Positions 17,265-26,051 of a stretch of DNA of 64,000 nucleotides are shown piece after piece (position 1 is the first letter of the stretch; each line of letters starts with the position of its first letter). Made by a program: the position numbers and the translations under genes. Origin of the DNA: Heyndrickxia sporothermodurans (GTDB lineage Bacteria > Bacillota > Bacilli > Bacillales > Bacillaceae_C); contig CP066701.1 of assembly GCA_016756695.1 (NCBI GenBank), positions 2,260,001-2,324,000 on the forward strand. The letters run 5' to 3'. The notes under the pieces are model-generated. The model was given only the letters and a program-made list of their open reading frames with translations, had not been told where the DNA came from and did not search any database.

Positions 17265-18260
17265 ATGACAGTTATTAAAGTAGCATTGTTAGGTTTTGGA
17301 ACGGTGGGTGAGGGTGTCTATAGTGCCATTCACTCACATCAAACACAGCTTAGAAAATTATTGGGAAAAGAAGTTGAGATTGTCGCGATTCTCATTCGTG
17401 ATCAAACAAAAGAGAGAAAGATTGATGCGAATGTTCTTGTGACAACCAATTTTGAGGATATCATCAATATTCCGGATTTGGACGTGATATTCGAGGCAAT
17501 TGTAGGAGAGGAACCAAGTAGATCCTATTTACTCCAAGCCATTGAAAAAGGCATCCATGTTGTTACTGCTAATAAAGAAATGTTTGCTAATCACGGTCAT
17601 GAACTAATTCAAAGGGCCCAGCAAAATGAAACCAAAATTGGCTTTGAAGCAACAACAGCTGGAGGAGTTCCAATCATTCGAACGATTAAACAGCTATTAC
17701 AAGTAAATCGTATCACCAAAATACAAGGGATATTAAATGTAACATCGAATTTTATTTTAACTGAAATGAGAGAACGAAAGCTTTCATTTGATAAAGCGCT
17801 CCAACTCGCACAGAAGAAGGGATATGCGGAAGCTGATCCAACGAATGATATTAGCGGAATCGATGCTTTTTATAAATTAATGATACTAAGTCAATTAGTC
17901 ATTAATCAACAACCGAATTGGTCAGAAGTAATTATTGATGGGATCGTATCTATCACACAGGAACAGATTAAACAAGCGGAAAAACGAGGACAACGTTTTA
18001 AACATATTGCTGAAATTACCTTCAATGATCACTCTTTAGTAGCTTCCGTTCAGCCAATCATCGTTGATTCGAATCATCCCCTTTATTCCATTGAAGGTGT
18101 TGAAAATGCCGTTGCAATAGAAGCAAGTTTAGTCGGAAAAATTACCCTTCAAGGTCCCGGAGCTGGAAAGTTGGCGACCGCAAGTGCGATGATTGAAGAC
18201 TTTGTGGACATCATCCAACATTCAGCAACAAAGAAACGACTCGAATATCAATCTATTTAA
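17265..18260 (+). CDS. hom: Homoserine dehydrogenase, short form
   Basis: A 331-residue NAD(P)-dependent enzyme. ATG 17265 follows GGGAGGT; the frame is open further upstream but lacks a site. The N-terminal Rossmann motif VALLGFGTVGEGVY is followed by the catalytic region TANKEMFANHG, FEATTAGGVPIIRTIK and the signature YAEADPTNDISGIDAFYKL. It reduces aspartate semialdehyde to homoserine, feeding methionine and threonine synthesis. It lacks the C-terminal ACT domain found in the longer (about 430-residue) Bacillus Hom, so feedback inhibition by threonine is unlikely. The position after metY suggests a dedicated methionine-branch copy. Confidence 0.9.
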   Translation: MTVIKVALLGFGTVGEGVYSAIHSHQTQLRKLLGKEVEIVAILIRDQTKERKIDANVLVTTNFEDIINIPDLDVIFEAIVGEEPSRSYLLQAIEKGIHVVTANKEMFANHGHELIQRAQQNETKIGFEATTAGGVPIIRTIKQLLQVNRITKIQGILNVTSNFILTEMRERKLSFDKALQLAQKKGYAEADPTNDISGIDAFYKLMILSQLVINQQPNWSEVIIDGIVSITQEQIKQAEKRGQRFKHIAEITFNDHSLVASVQPIIVDSNHPLYSIEGVENAVAIEASLVGKITLQGPGAGKLATASAMIEDFVDIIQHSATKKRLEYQSI

Positions 18261-18288
18261 TGAACAGAAAGAAATCGGTCCAACCTTA

Positions 18289-18605
18289 ACGGGTTTACTT
18301 GTGAGGTGCATAAAGGAAAATCATAATTCACAGTCAAAAAGACTTAGAGATGTATTTTTCTCTAAGTCTTTTTTTAAACAAAACGACAAGTATATTAGAT
18401 GCTAAAACGAATTTGAATAAGCGGAGAAATTTCCCTTAATGAGCATAATAGCATTGAAAACAGCTTAAATAGCCGGAAGTTTTCCGGCTATTAACCCAAA
18501 AAACGCAAAAAAGGGTAATTTTGCTTTGCTTAATCGGAAAATTTCCGCTTAAATCCCCCAAACCAAGCTCTATTCTACAGTATAACCGGAGATTCTCCGC
18601 TTATT
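18289..18605 (+). repeat. Family C multi-hairpin repeat, copy 1
   Basis: About 317 bp, matched along its length, in reverse orientation, by 33285–33590. It starts at ACGGGTTTACTTG, includes CACAGTCAAAAAG and a terminator stem, and then holds four spaced hairpins of the type AGCCGGAAG-TTTTCCGGCT, CGGAAAATTTCCG and CCGGAGATTCTCCG. No coding frame is shared between copies. Confidence 0.85.
18336..18375 (+). terminator. Rho-independent terminator after hom (inside family C repeat)
   Basis: AAAAAGACTTAGAGA pairs with TCTCTAAGTCTTTTT, ending in a run of Ts. The equivalent stem in the other copy differs in sequence but still pairs. Confidence 0.9.
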
Positions 18606-18678
18606 TTAAAACCCAAGTTACCCAATAAAGTTAGACCCAACAATCTTCGTAATCACAAAAAATTCACACACCTCTTTA

Positions 18679-19983
18679 TCATTTTGGCTGCTTACTAAAA
18701 TCCGTTTCTTTAATCAACTTAATCAGTCGAGAGACTTCTAATAATAGAATCATAAAACATACCCAAACTCCACCAAAAGCATACCCGGCGGCAAAATCGC
18801 TCGGAACATGGATCCCTAAATAAATTTCGCTCGCAGCGATTGCTAATAAAATAAAGATAACGATCAAAAAAGTGAGTAAATTAAGTAAAGTACTTTTACT
18901 ATGACGAATGATTTCGTACATAAAAAACGAATATATAATAGAACAACTTAATGCTTGTTCATTTGGAAAGGATTGACTAAACAGTTCTTTTCCGTGTGTC
19001 ACGTAATGGAAAAGAATATTAAGCCCCTTTCCTAAAAAGACAGCCCCTAGTATACTCAGGAAAAAATAAAGGAATTCAATCCGCTTAATTCCCCCCTTAA
19101 CGGATATCCAAACGGCAGTAAAGAGGATGAATACCAAAAGTACTTTCCAATTAGACATAGAATTGAAAAGCGTCATCACAGGTTTCCAACGTTCATTAAA
19201 TGCATACATAATGATCGTATTTGTAATCGAATTAAACTGCTCAAATTCATTAGCAATAAAGTCTTGAATCATTCCAACAATTAAAAATATGAGACCAATG
19301 AAAGCAATTAATGCCCCAAATATCACTAGCTTTGTTTTTAAAAAACTATTGAATCGATTAAATGTATTTTCAATTAATAAAAGGATATTTTCTTTAATTT
19401 TCTTTCTGTTCGTTTTAATTAAATAATAGGCTAGATAAATTATGCCGATGCCAATGCAGGCAAGGGTAACATATACTTTCGCCTCATTATGAAAAGACTC
19501 CCATTTTGGCCCGAAAATATTACCTAAACTAATGAACGTACCAACCCAAATAAAGACCCCGATATAGGCAAAAATCGCAAATGTTTTAAAAGGGATTCGT
19601 GTAATACCTGAAAAGATACTAGTAATATGACGCACGCCTGGAATAAAGTAAGAAAAAAGTAATAGCCCCTTCCCATATTTTTTATTCCATTTTGCGATTT
19701 TTTCAATTTTGTCTGGCCCCATATGAATTTTACTTCCATATTTATTGAAAAATGGCTTACCTAATTTATAACCGATCCAGTAGGAAATACTTACTCCCAC
19801 TATCCCGCCAAGACCGCCAAATAAAATGGTTAAATATAAATTTAATTTATGTTGATAAACAAGAAATCCAACATAGCTCATCAATATTTCATTAGGAATA
19901 GGAACGATGATTAATTCCAGCATCAATGAAATAAATAGAACCAAATATCCGAACTGATCGATTAAATGAAATAGCCAACTCAA
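18679..19983 (-). CDS. DedA-family membrane protein fused to a PAP2-like domain
   Basis: A 434-residue polytopic membrane protein with a TTG start preceded by GAGGGGGAAG. The N-terminal half (about 1–200) is a DedA/SNARE-associated domain with the motifs VPIPNEILMS and FIPGVRHITSIFSG. The C-terminal half (about 225–425) has a PAP2 acid phosphatase fold. Its three catalytic motifs are degenerate: the usual KX6RP is GKGLNILFH, PSGH is PNEQ, and SR in the third motif is SE, although His and Asp of IYLGIHVPSD remain. DedA proteins act in lipid-carrier flipping; PAP2 enzymes in lipid phosphate removal. The fusion suggests undecaprenyl or phospholipid handling, but the PAP2 part may be non-catalytic. 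Confidence 0.85.
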   Translation of the reverse strand: MSWLFHLIDQFGYLVLFISLMLELIIVPIPNEILMSYVGFLVYQHKLNLYLTILFGGLGGIVGVSISYWIGYKLGKPFFNKYGSKIHMGPDKIEKIAKWNKKYGKGLLLFSYFIPGVRHITSIFSGITRIPFKTFAIFAYIGVFIWVGTFISLGNIFGPKWESFHNEAKVYVTLACIGIGIIYLAYYLIKTNRKKIKENILLLIENTFNRFNSFLKTKLVIFGALIAFIGLIFLIVGMIQDFIANEFEQFNSITNTIIMYAFNERWKPVMTLFNSMSNWKVLLVFILFTAVWISVKGGIKRIEFLYFFLSILGAVFLGKGLNILFHYVTHGKELFSQSFPNEQALSCSIIYSFFMYEIIRHSKSTLLNLLTFLIVIFILLAIAASEIYLGIHVPSDFAAGYAFGGVWVCFMILLLEVSRLIKLIKETDFSKQPK

Positions 19984-20236
19984 AATGACTTCCCCCTCGA
20001 TAAATAAAACAAAAACGCACTATATAGACTTTTTTATCATGATAAAAGTTTCACAAACTAAAAATGAGCTTTATATAAATTTATTATAAACAAATATTGA
20101 AAGAAATAGAAAATACTCTTCCCTCTACGAGGAAAATTAATCAACCCTTTAATGATTGAATCATCATAACTCGTCCTTTTCACACATATATTGAAATATT
20201 AACAGCGTTGAATCCTAACAAATTAGGGGGAGTCAG

Positions 20237-21694
20237 ATGAACCGAAAATGGATGGCCGTTATGGTTTCGGGCGCATTAGTAACCGGAGCTGGCGGTACAT
20301 ATATAGGAATGAAGTGGCTGGAGCCGGAACAAGTACAGACACAAAACACCACAAAAGAAAACCAAATGATTAATTATGTGAAAAACAAAGGAGAATCACT
20401 GCCGGACTTAGCAAAAATTGCCCAAGCATATGACTTAATTAAAGGTTCCTATGTTGAAACAGTGGATGAAAGTAAATTAGTTGAGGGTGCCATTCAAGGA
20501 ATGGTCAGCACGTTAAATGACCCGTATTCCGTCTATATGGATGCAAAAACGGCTTCACAATTTAACGAGACCCTCGAATCAACGTTTGAAGGAATTGGTG
20601 CGGAAATGACATCAAAGGATGGGAAAGTAATAATTGTTGCACCTTATAAAAACTCTCCTGCGGAAAAAGCGGGTTTGAAACCAAAAGATGAAATTATCAA
20701 GGTAGATGGGACGAGTGTTAAGGGGCTCGATCTATATAAAGTGACGACAAAGATTCGCGGGAAAAAAGGGACGACGGTCACACTTGAAATTAAACGTGAA
20801 GGTGTGAGCGATCCACTCGAAATTAAAGTAAAACGTGATAAAATTCCGATGGAAACTGTATTTGCGAGCATGAAAGAAGACGGCACCAAATCAATTGGAT
20901 ACATTGAGATTACTCAATTTTCACAAAATACGGCGGCTGATTTTAAAAGAGAATTAAGTAAGCTGGAAAAACAAAAAATGGATGGATTAATCATAGATGT
21001 TAGAGGAAATCCAGGCGGGCTTTTAGTAAGTGTGGAAGAAATTTTAAGTGTTTTAGTTACGAATCAAAAACCGTCTTATCAAATTCAACAGCGTGATGGG
21101 GAGAAACTCCCATATTACTCCAAATTAAAAGAAAGCAAAAAATACCCTATTTCTGTATTAGTAGATGAGGGGAGCGCATCAGCTTCTGAAATTCTTGCCG
21201 GCGCCTTAAAAGAAGCTGAAGGATATACATTAATTGGTGAAAAGACATTTGGAAAAGGAACAGTTCAGCAGGCTGTCCCAATGGGCGATGGAAGCACGAT
21301 CAAGCTAACGATGTTTAAATGGCTCACGCCTAATGGAAATTGGATTCACCATAAAGGAATTGAGCCAAACATTGAAATTAAGCAACCAGATTATTTCTAT
21401 ATCCATCCATTGGAAGTAGAAAAAACAATGACCGTTGACATGAATAATGAACAAATAAAAATCGCCCAGCAAATGCTCGATGGACTTGGATACGCTACCG
21501 GACGGGCAGATGGGTATTATGATAAGCAAACAGAAAATGCGGTAAAAGCATTTCAAAACGAAGTGGGGCTGCCGGCTACAGGAGAAATTGATCCAAAAAC
21601 AGCGGAATCGTTAGAAGAGGAAATTACTTCAGCTATAAAAAACGAAAAAAACGACCTGCAACTACAAGTTGCACTTAAAAGCTTTAAAAAATAA
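20237..21694 (+). CDS. ctpB: Carboxy-terminal processing protease CtpB (S41)
   Basis: A 485-residue exported serine protease. In order: an N-terminal membrane anchor (about 7–25), a helical region, a PDZ domain (about 105–190, GIGAEMTSKDGKVIIV to DPLEIKVKR), an S41 core with the Ser–Lys dyad at about Ser315 (GSASASEILAG) and Lys340 (KTFGKGTVQ), and a C-terminal peptidoglycan-binding domain (about 405–460). In sporulating bacilli, CtpB cleaves SpoIVFA to trigger late mother-cell sigma-K activation. AGGGGG precedes the ATG, and a terminator follows. The neighbour minJ matches the B. subtilis order. Confidence 0.95.
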   Translation: MNRKWMAVMVSGALVTGAGGTYIGMKWLEPEQVQTQNTTKENQMINYVKNKGESLPDLAKIAQAYDLIKGSYVETVDESKLVEGAIQGMVSTLNDPYSVYMDAKTASQFNETLESTFEGIGAEMTSKDGKVIIVAPYKNSPAEKAGLKPKDEIIKVDGTSVKGLDLYKVTTKIRGKKGTTVTLEIKREGVSDPLEIKVKRDKIPMETVFASMKEDGTKSIGYIEITQFSQNTAADFKRELSKLEKQKMDGLIIDVRGNPGGLLVSVEEILSVLVTNQKPSYQIQQRDGEKLPYYSKLKESKKYPISVLVDEGSASASEILAGALKEAEGYTLIGEKTFGKGTVQQAVPMGDGSTIKLTMFKWLTPNGNWIHHKGIEPNIEIKQPDYFYIHPLEVEKTMTVDMNNEQIKIAQQMLDGLGYATGRADGYYDKQTENAVKAFQNEVGLPATGEIDPKTAESLEEEITSAIKNEKNDLQLQVALKSFKK

Positions 21695-21726
21695 GGAACA
21701 GGACGCACCTGTTCCTTATTTTTTTT
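21690..21726 (+). terminator. Rho-independent terminator after ctpB
   Basis: AATAAGGAACAGG (21690–21702) pairs perfectly with CCTGTTCCTTATT (21708–21720), followed by six Ts. Confidence 0.95.
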
Positions 21727-21797
21727 ACCAATACTTAATAGGTTTTATGTACACAATCTGATAAAATAGAAATAATAGATTAGGTGGTGAAAAAAGT

Positions 21798-22985
21798 ATG
21801 ACGCAAATGTGGATAATGGAAATATTGAAAGGCATTGGGAAGATGTTTCTTCATCCAATATTCTACTATTCTATTATTTTAGCCGTTATTACTGGTCTTT
21901 CTCGTGTGAAACGAGAACGAAGTGATTTTCATATAAGGGTAAATGATCCATTGCAAGAATTACGTTTTTTATTTCCTGCAGGATTACTAATAGGGTTCAT
22001 TCTTTCTATTATTACAGTCGGAAGTGGGTTAACAATTTCTTACTCCATCGTTACCATGTTAGCGATTATTACGATTGTGCTTTCACTTATAGGTAATTTT
22101 CGCTTTTTGTCTCCAGCATTTACGATCGGATTTTCATTTGTTTTTCTATTTTTAGCGAAACAATTAAACTGGAATCTTCCTATATTATCAGGACATCCAT
22201 CTGATAATAGTTTATCAGGTTTTATTGTATTATTAGGTCTGTTGTTAATCGTTGAAGGTATACAAATGATGCGAAATGGATCAAAGAAATTTTCGCCAAT
22301 CCTCCGAAATAGCAGAAGAGGTTTAGTTGTTGGTGCCCATCAAGTAAAACGAATATGGCTAATTCCTGTATTTTGTTTTCTGCCCATTGGCCCATTAACA
22401 GCCCCTTTCGAATGGTGGCCAACTTTTGACTTTGGGACAAGCTCGTATTCTTTCATTCTTGTTCCGTTTGCTGTAGGATTTCAACAGCAAATTCAAAGTA
22501 CTTTGCCTCAATTAGCGGTAAAACGGATTGGGAAGCAGGTAATTGCATTAGGGATTCTTATCTTCGCGATTGCTGTTTCAGGGATGTGGCTGCCTATTCT
22601 ATCTATAGTCGCAGTGATCATTGCAATCATTGGCAGAGGCTGGATATCTTACCGACATCGTGTTCGAGAAAACGCAGCGCCTTATTATTTTACACCTCGA
22701 AAAAATGGGCTTATCGTTTTAGCCGTTATACCTCACTCTCCCGCTGAAAAATTAGGGCTTCAAACAGGAGAGATTATTTATAAATGCAACGGGCAACTAA
22801 CTGGAAACAAAAAAGAGTTTTACAAAGCCCTTCAAAAAAATCGTGCGTACTGTAAATTAGAAGTTCTTAATTCAGAAGGAGAGGTCCGCTTTGTACAAGG
22901 AGCATTATTTGAAGGAGATCACCATGAACTTGGTATTTTAACAGTAGAAGATAGGAAGAAATGGAATGGGAATGAGGCTTCTTAA
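21798..22985 (+). CDS. minJ: MinJ, polar topology factor for Min division-site selection
   Basis: A 395-residue protein with about seven to eight membrane helices over the first 290 residues and a C-terminal PDZ domain (about 295–380, FTPRKNGLIVLAVIPHSPAEKLGL). In Bacillus, MinJ bridges DivIVA at the poles and septa to MinD, and so blocks division away from midcell. Length, topology and position behind ctpB match yvjD/minJ of B. subtilis. The ATG follows AGGTGGTG. A terminator at 23023–23055 closes the gene. Confidence 0.9.
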   Translation: MTQMWIMEILKGIGKMFLHPIFYYSIILAVITGLSRVKRERSDFHIRVNDPLQELRFLFPAGLLIGFILSIITVGSGLTISYSIVTMLAIITIVLSLIGNFRFLSPAFTIGFSFVFLFLAKQLNWNLPILSGHPSDNSLSGFIVLLGLLLIVEGIQMMRNGSKKFSPILRNSRRGLVVGAHQVKRIWLIPVFCFLPIGPLTAPFEWWPTFDFGTSSYSFILVPFAVGFQQQIQSTLPQLAVKRIGKQVIALGILIFAIAVSGMWLPILSIVAVIIAIIGRGWISYRHRVRENAAPYYFTPRKNGLIVLAVIPHSPAEKLGLQTGEIIYKCNGQLTGNKKEFYKALQKNRAYCKLEVLNSEGEVRFVQGALFEGDHHELGILTVEDRKKWNGNEAS

Positions 22986-23022
22986 AAAAACCATTGAGTT
23001 TCTAAAAGAATTATCAAATAAT

Positions 23023-23055
23023 AAAGAGGGTAATATGATATTATCCTCTTTTTTG
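23023..23055 (+). terminator. Rho-independent terminator after minJ
   Basis: AAAGAGGGTAATA pairs with TATTATCCTCTTT (one G·U), then Ts. Confidence 0.88.
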
Positions 23056-23117
23056 TGGATTGAAAATATCAATAGATAAAGTCAAATTTTAAAAATATTA
23101 AAGGATGAAATCACACA

Positions 23118-24371
23118 ATGGTTAGAAGTTCAAAACATTTAGCACGTATATCACTTGCGATCATGGGAGTAGGATTTGTACTTACATTCCCATTTAGTGA
23201 TTCGAAGATTATTGCATTTTTACACGGAGGATTTGAGGCAGGGATTGTCGGGGGTCTAGCAGATTGGTTCGCTGTCACAGCACTCTTTCGTTACCCGTTT
23301 GGAATACCTATTCCACATACCTCATTATTAACGAAAAATCGTTCAAGGATTACGAAGGCGTTAATTTCTACTTTAGAAAATGATTGGCTTTCAAAGAAAA
23401 GTATTAAAGATAAGCTGAATACGATTCAGATGACAGAAAAAATAATCAATATAGCCGAAAGGGAATTGCGATCACCACGCATAAACAAGGCAGTCGCAAC
23501 ATTATTATCACAAATGATTGTAAAAGTTGACGTTCAAAAGCTTGCTCCACTTCTTTCAAAATATATGAAGGATTATCTTTATTCATATAAAATGCAATCT
23601 CTACTCGAAATTGGGTCCAAGAAAATTCTTGAACACCAATTTGATCAAAAAGGATTGGATTATCTATTGATGCAAGGGGAGAAATGGATATCGAAAGAAG
23701 AAACGAAGTACAAGCTCGGTAGTATGGCAGTAACTGCCCTAAATAAAATTGAATTAGATGGTTTTCTGCAATTTGCTCTAAAATCCTTTCAAAGTTTAAT
23801 TAATGAAGAAAAAATGGGGAAAATCATTCAAAATCTTATAAGTAATGTTATTCATGATCTACAAAATCCGAATAGTAATGATCGGGAAAAGGTTTTATTA
23901 TCTATTCAAACGTTCTTACATAATGCCGGAGATAATCAAGCGCTCATTGAAGAATTGGAGAAATTCAAGCAATCATTGCTTGAGGAATGGGATCCGTCTG
24001 AAAGTATTGAAAAAATACTGTTTGAAATGCAAAAGAAACTAGCGGGTTATATTCAAAATAGTCCTTTTGTGGAAGCACATCTTATTCCATTAATCATGGA
24101 GCTATTCCAATCACTTAGAGGAAATCAAGAAAAAATGATGGCAATCGAAACATGGCTCCACACACAAATCACAAACTTTGTCGAAGAAAATCATTCAAAA
24201 ATCGGCAGACTAGTTGAAGAAAACCTAAACAAACTCGATGATCAAACACTTATCAACATGGTAGAAAACAATATCGGTAAAGACCTGCAATGGATAAGAG
24301 TAAACGGAGCAATCTGCGGATTCATCATTGGAATATTGATTACTGGAATTGAGATGTTATTTTCTCTATAA
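23118..24371 (+). CDS. DUF445 family membrane protein
   Basis: A 417-residue protein with a helix at about 10–28, the family signature GGFEAGIVGGLADWFAVTALFRYP (here residues 37–60, shown in full for recognition only by its ends GGFEAG and ALFRYP), a long charged and mostly helical middle (about 70–385), and a C-terminal membrane helix (WIRVNGAICGFIIGILITGIE region). Both ends thus lie in the membrane with a large helical body between. This is the DUF445 family (E. coli YjiN relatives); the biochemical role is not established. No operon partner is visible; family A repeat copy 2 follows. Confidence 0.8.
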   Translation: MVRSSKHLARISLAIMGVGFVLTFPFSDSKIIAFLHGGFEAGIVGGLADWFAVTALFRYPFGIPIPHTSLLTKNRSRITKALISTLENDWLSKKSIKDKLNTIQMTEKIINIAERELRSPRINKAVATLLSQMIVKVDVQKLAPLLSKYMKDYLYSYKMQSLLEIGSKKILEHQFDQKGLDYLLMQGEKWISKEETKYKLGSMAVTALNKIELDGFLQFALKSFQSLINEEKMGKIIQNLISNVIHDLQNPNSNDREKVLLSIQTFLHNAGDNQALIEELEKFKQSLLEEWDPSESIEKILFEMQKKLAGYIQNSPFVEAHLIPLIMELFQSLRGNQEKMMAIETWLHTQITNFVEENHSKIGRLVEENLNKLDDQTLINMVENNIGKDLQWIRVNGAICGFIIGILITGIEMLFSL

Positions 24372-24392
24372 ATCCTTTTAACAATATTAAAA

Positions 24393-24536
24393 GCACAGAG
24401 TGGATTGGAGCGGAAGGGTGCGAGACTCCTGCGGGACATAGAGGAAAGGTCGAGACCCCACAGGCGCGAAAAGCGCCGAGGAGGCTCGACTTCCTCCCCG
24501 CGGAAAGCGAGCACCCTGTAGCGTAAAGGAACGGTC
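24393..24536. repeat. Family A structured repeat, copy 2
   Basis: About 144 bp. It begins GCACAGAGTGGATTGGAGCGG and ends GCGTAAAGGAACGGTC. The central stem is GGTCGAG/CTCGAC(T) and the tip GGCGC-GAAAA-GCGCC. GGGTGC near the start pairs with GCACCC near the end; in copy 1 these positions differ on both sides (GGAGC… against …GGTTCC). Confidence 0.88.
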
Positions 24537-24585
24537 CATTATTTATTTCTAATTAAACTTTACTAAAATAAATAAGATGTTCATT

Positions 24586-24627
24586 AGAAGATAGACATCG
24601 AGTGATGAAGTCTATCTTCTATTTTTT
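24586..24627 (+). terminator. Terminator-like hairpin upstream of livJ
   Basis: AGAAGATAGAC (24586–24596) pairs perfectly with GTCTATCTTCT (24610–24620), followed by ATTTTTT. It may end the DUF445 transcript after the repeat, or attenuate livJ. Confidence 0.85.
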
Positions 24628-24821
24628 ACTTAATTTAATTTAAAAAAAATTTTTAATAAGTAAAATTATCGGAATATATAGACTAAACACATATTATTTT
24701 GTACAACGTTTTCAGAATTTGGTTTTTATTTTGAATAATACAAATATAAATAATAAGGAGGAAGAAATACCTGTTTCTAATGAACAAAATTTACTATGTC
24801 TAAAAGGGGGAAATTAGAGAT

Positions 24822-25988
24822 ATGAAGAAAATCTTAGGTATTTCGATGTCACTTCTACTCTCAGCTGGACTAATGGCCGGCTGTGGCGGAGCAAAGAGTG
24901 GGGGAAAAGGCGGGGATGAGATAGTAATCGGAGCCAATCTTGAATTATCCGGTGGGGTTGCTTCTTACGGCCAATCGATTTTAGAAGGGGTGAATCTCGC
25001 TCTTGATGAAATCAACAAAGAAGGGATTGACGGAAAGAAAATTAAACTAATTAAAGTAGACAATAAATCGGATGCTGCTGAAGCAACAAGTGTAGCAACG
25101 AAATTAATAGATAAGGATAAAGTCTCAGCGATTATTGGTGCAGCAACAAGTACAAATACACTTGCACAAGTACAAATTGCCCAAGGGAAAAAAATTCCGC
25201 TCATTACTCCAACTGGCACTAGTCCGACTATTACCTTTGATAAAGGAAAACTAAATGACTTTGTGTTTAGAACTTGCTTTATTGATCCGTTCCAAGGAAC
25301 AGTCGCAGCGAATTTTGCTTCTAATGAATTGAAGGTCAAAACAGCTTCGATCCTTATCGATAGTTCAAGTGACTATGCAAAAGGATTAGCGGCAGCATTT
25401 AAAGAAGCATTTGAAAAGAATGGCGGAACAATTGTAGGTAATGATGAAGCCTATGTACAAAAAGATACAGATTTCCGCTCTACATTAACTCGGATTAAAT
25501 CAAAAAATCCTGAATTTGTGTTTGTACCTGGATATTATGAAGAAGTTGGCTTAATTTTGAAACAAGCACGTGAAATAGGTTTAAATGTACCATTTATGGG
25601 TGGAGACGGATGGGATTCTCCTAAACTCATTGAAATTGGTGGAAAAGAAGCAACGAATAATACGTATATTACGAACCACTACTCATCCGGAGATTCGGAT
25701 GCGAAAATTCAAGACTTTGTAAAAGCATTTAAAGCGAAATACAAAGATAAAACGCCTGACGCATTCAATGCTCTTGGATACGATACGTTATATCTCCTTG
25801 CAGATGCCATTAAACGTGCAGGAAGCTCTGAGCCTGAAAAAATTCAAAAGGCACTAGCTGAAACGAAAGAACTTGATTTAATTTCCGGAAAAATGACACT
25901 TGACGAAAATCATAATCCGATTAAATCAGCGACGATTTTAAAATTTGTAGATGGCGAACAAAAATTTGAAGCAAAAATTAATCCATAA
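24822..25988 (+). CDS. livJ: Branched-chain amino acid ABC transporter, substrate-binding lipoprotein
   Basis: A 388-residue lipoprotein with the lipobox GLMAGC (Cys20), a short Gly/Lys/Ser linker, and a Peripla_BP_6/Leu-Ile-Val-binding fold starting IVIGANLELSGGVASYGQS. It captures branched-chain or related amino acids outside the membrane for LivHMGF. The ATG follows AGGGGG. An attenuator-type hairpin separates it from livH, which would make the binding protein more abundant than the membrane parts. Ligand specificity cannot be read from the sequence. Confidence 0.92.
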   Translation: MKKILGISMSLLLSAGLMAGCGGAKSGGKGGDEIVIGANLELSGGVASYGQSILEGVNLALDEINKEGIDGKKIKLIKVDNKSDAAEATSVATKLIDKDKVSAIIGAATSTNTLAQVQIAQGKKIPLITPTGTSPTITFDKGKLNDFVFRTCFIDPFQGTVAANFASNELKVKTASILIDSSSDYAKGLAAAFKEAFEKNGGTIVGNDEAYVQKDTDFRSTLTRIKSKNPEFVFVPGYYEEVGLILKQAREIGLNVPFMGGDGWDSPKLIEIGGKEATNNTYITNHYSSGDSDAKIQDFVKAFKAKYKDKTPDAFNALGYDTLYLLADAIKRAGSSEPEKIQKALAETKELDLISGKMTLDENHNPIKSATILKFVDGEQKFEAKINP

Positions 25989-25993
25989 ATTGT

Positions 25994-26018
25994 AATAGGG
26001 GGCTAGTCCCCCTATTTT
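25994..26018 (+). terminator. Attenuating hairpin between livJ and livH
   Basis: AATAGGGGG (25994–26002) pairs with CCCCCTATT (26008–26016), followed by only a few Ts. Partial termination here would favour livJ over livHMGF. Confidence 0.75.
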
Positions 26019-26051
26019 AGAGTTTATCAGGATTTTAAGGGGAGTGAGACA

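Noticed and set aside
24707-24721. CodY box upstream of livJ (CGTTTTCAGAATTTG)
   Set aside because: The match to the 15-base consensus has about five mismatches, too weak in AT-rich DNA, although control by CodY would make biological sense.
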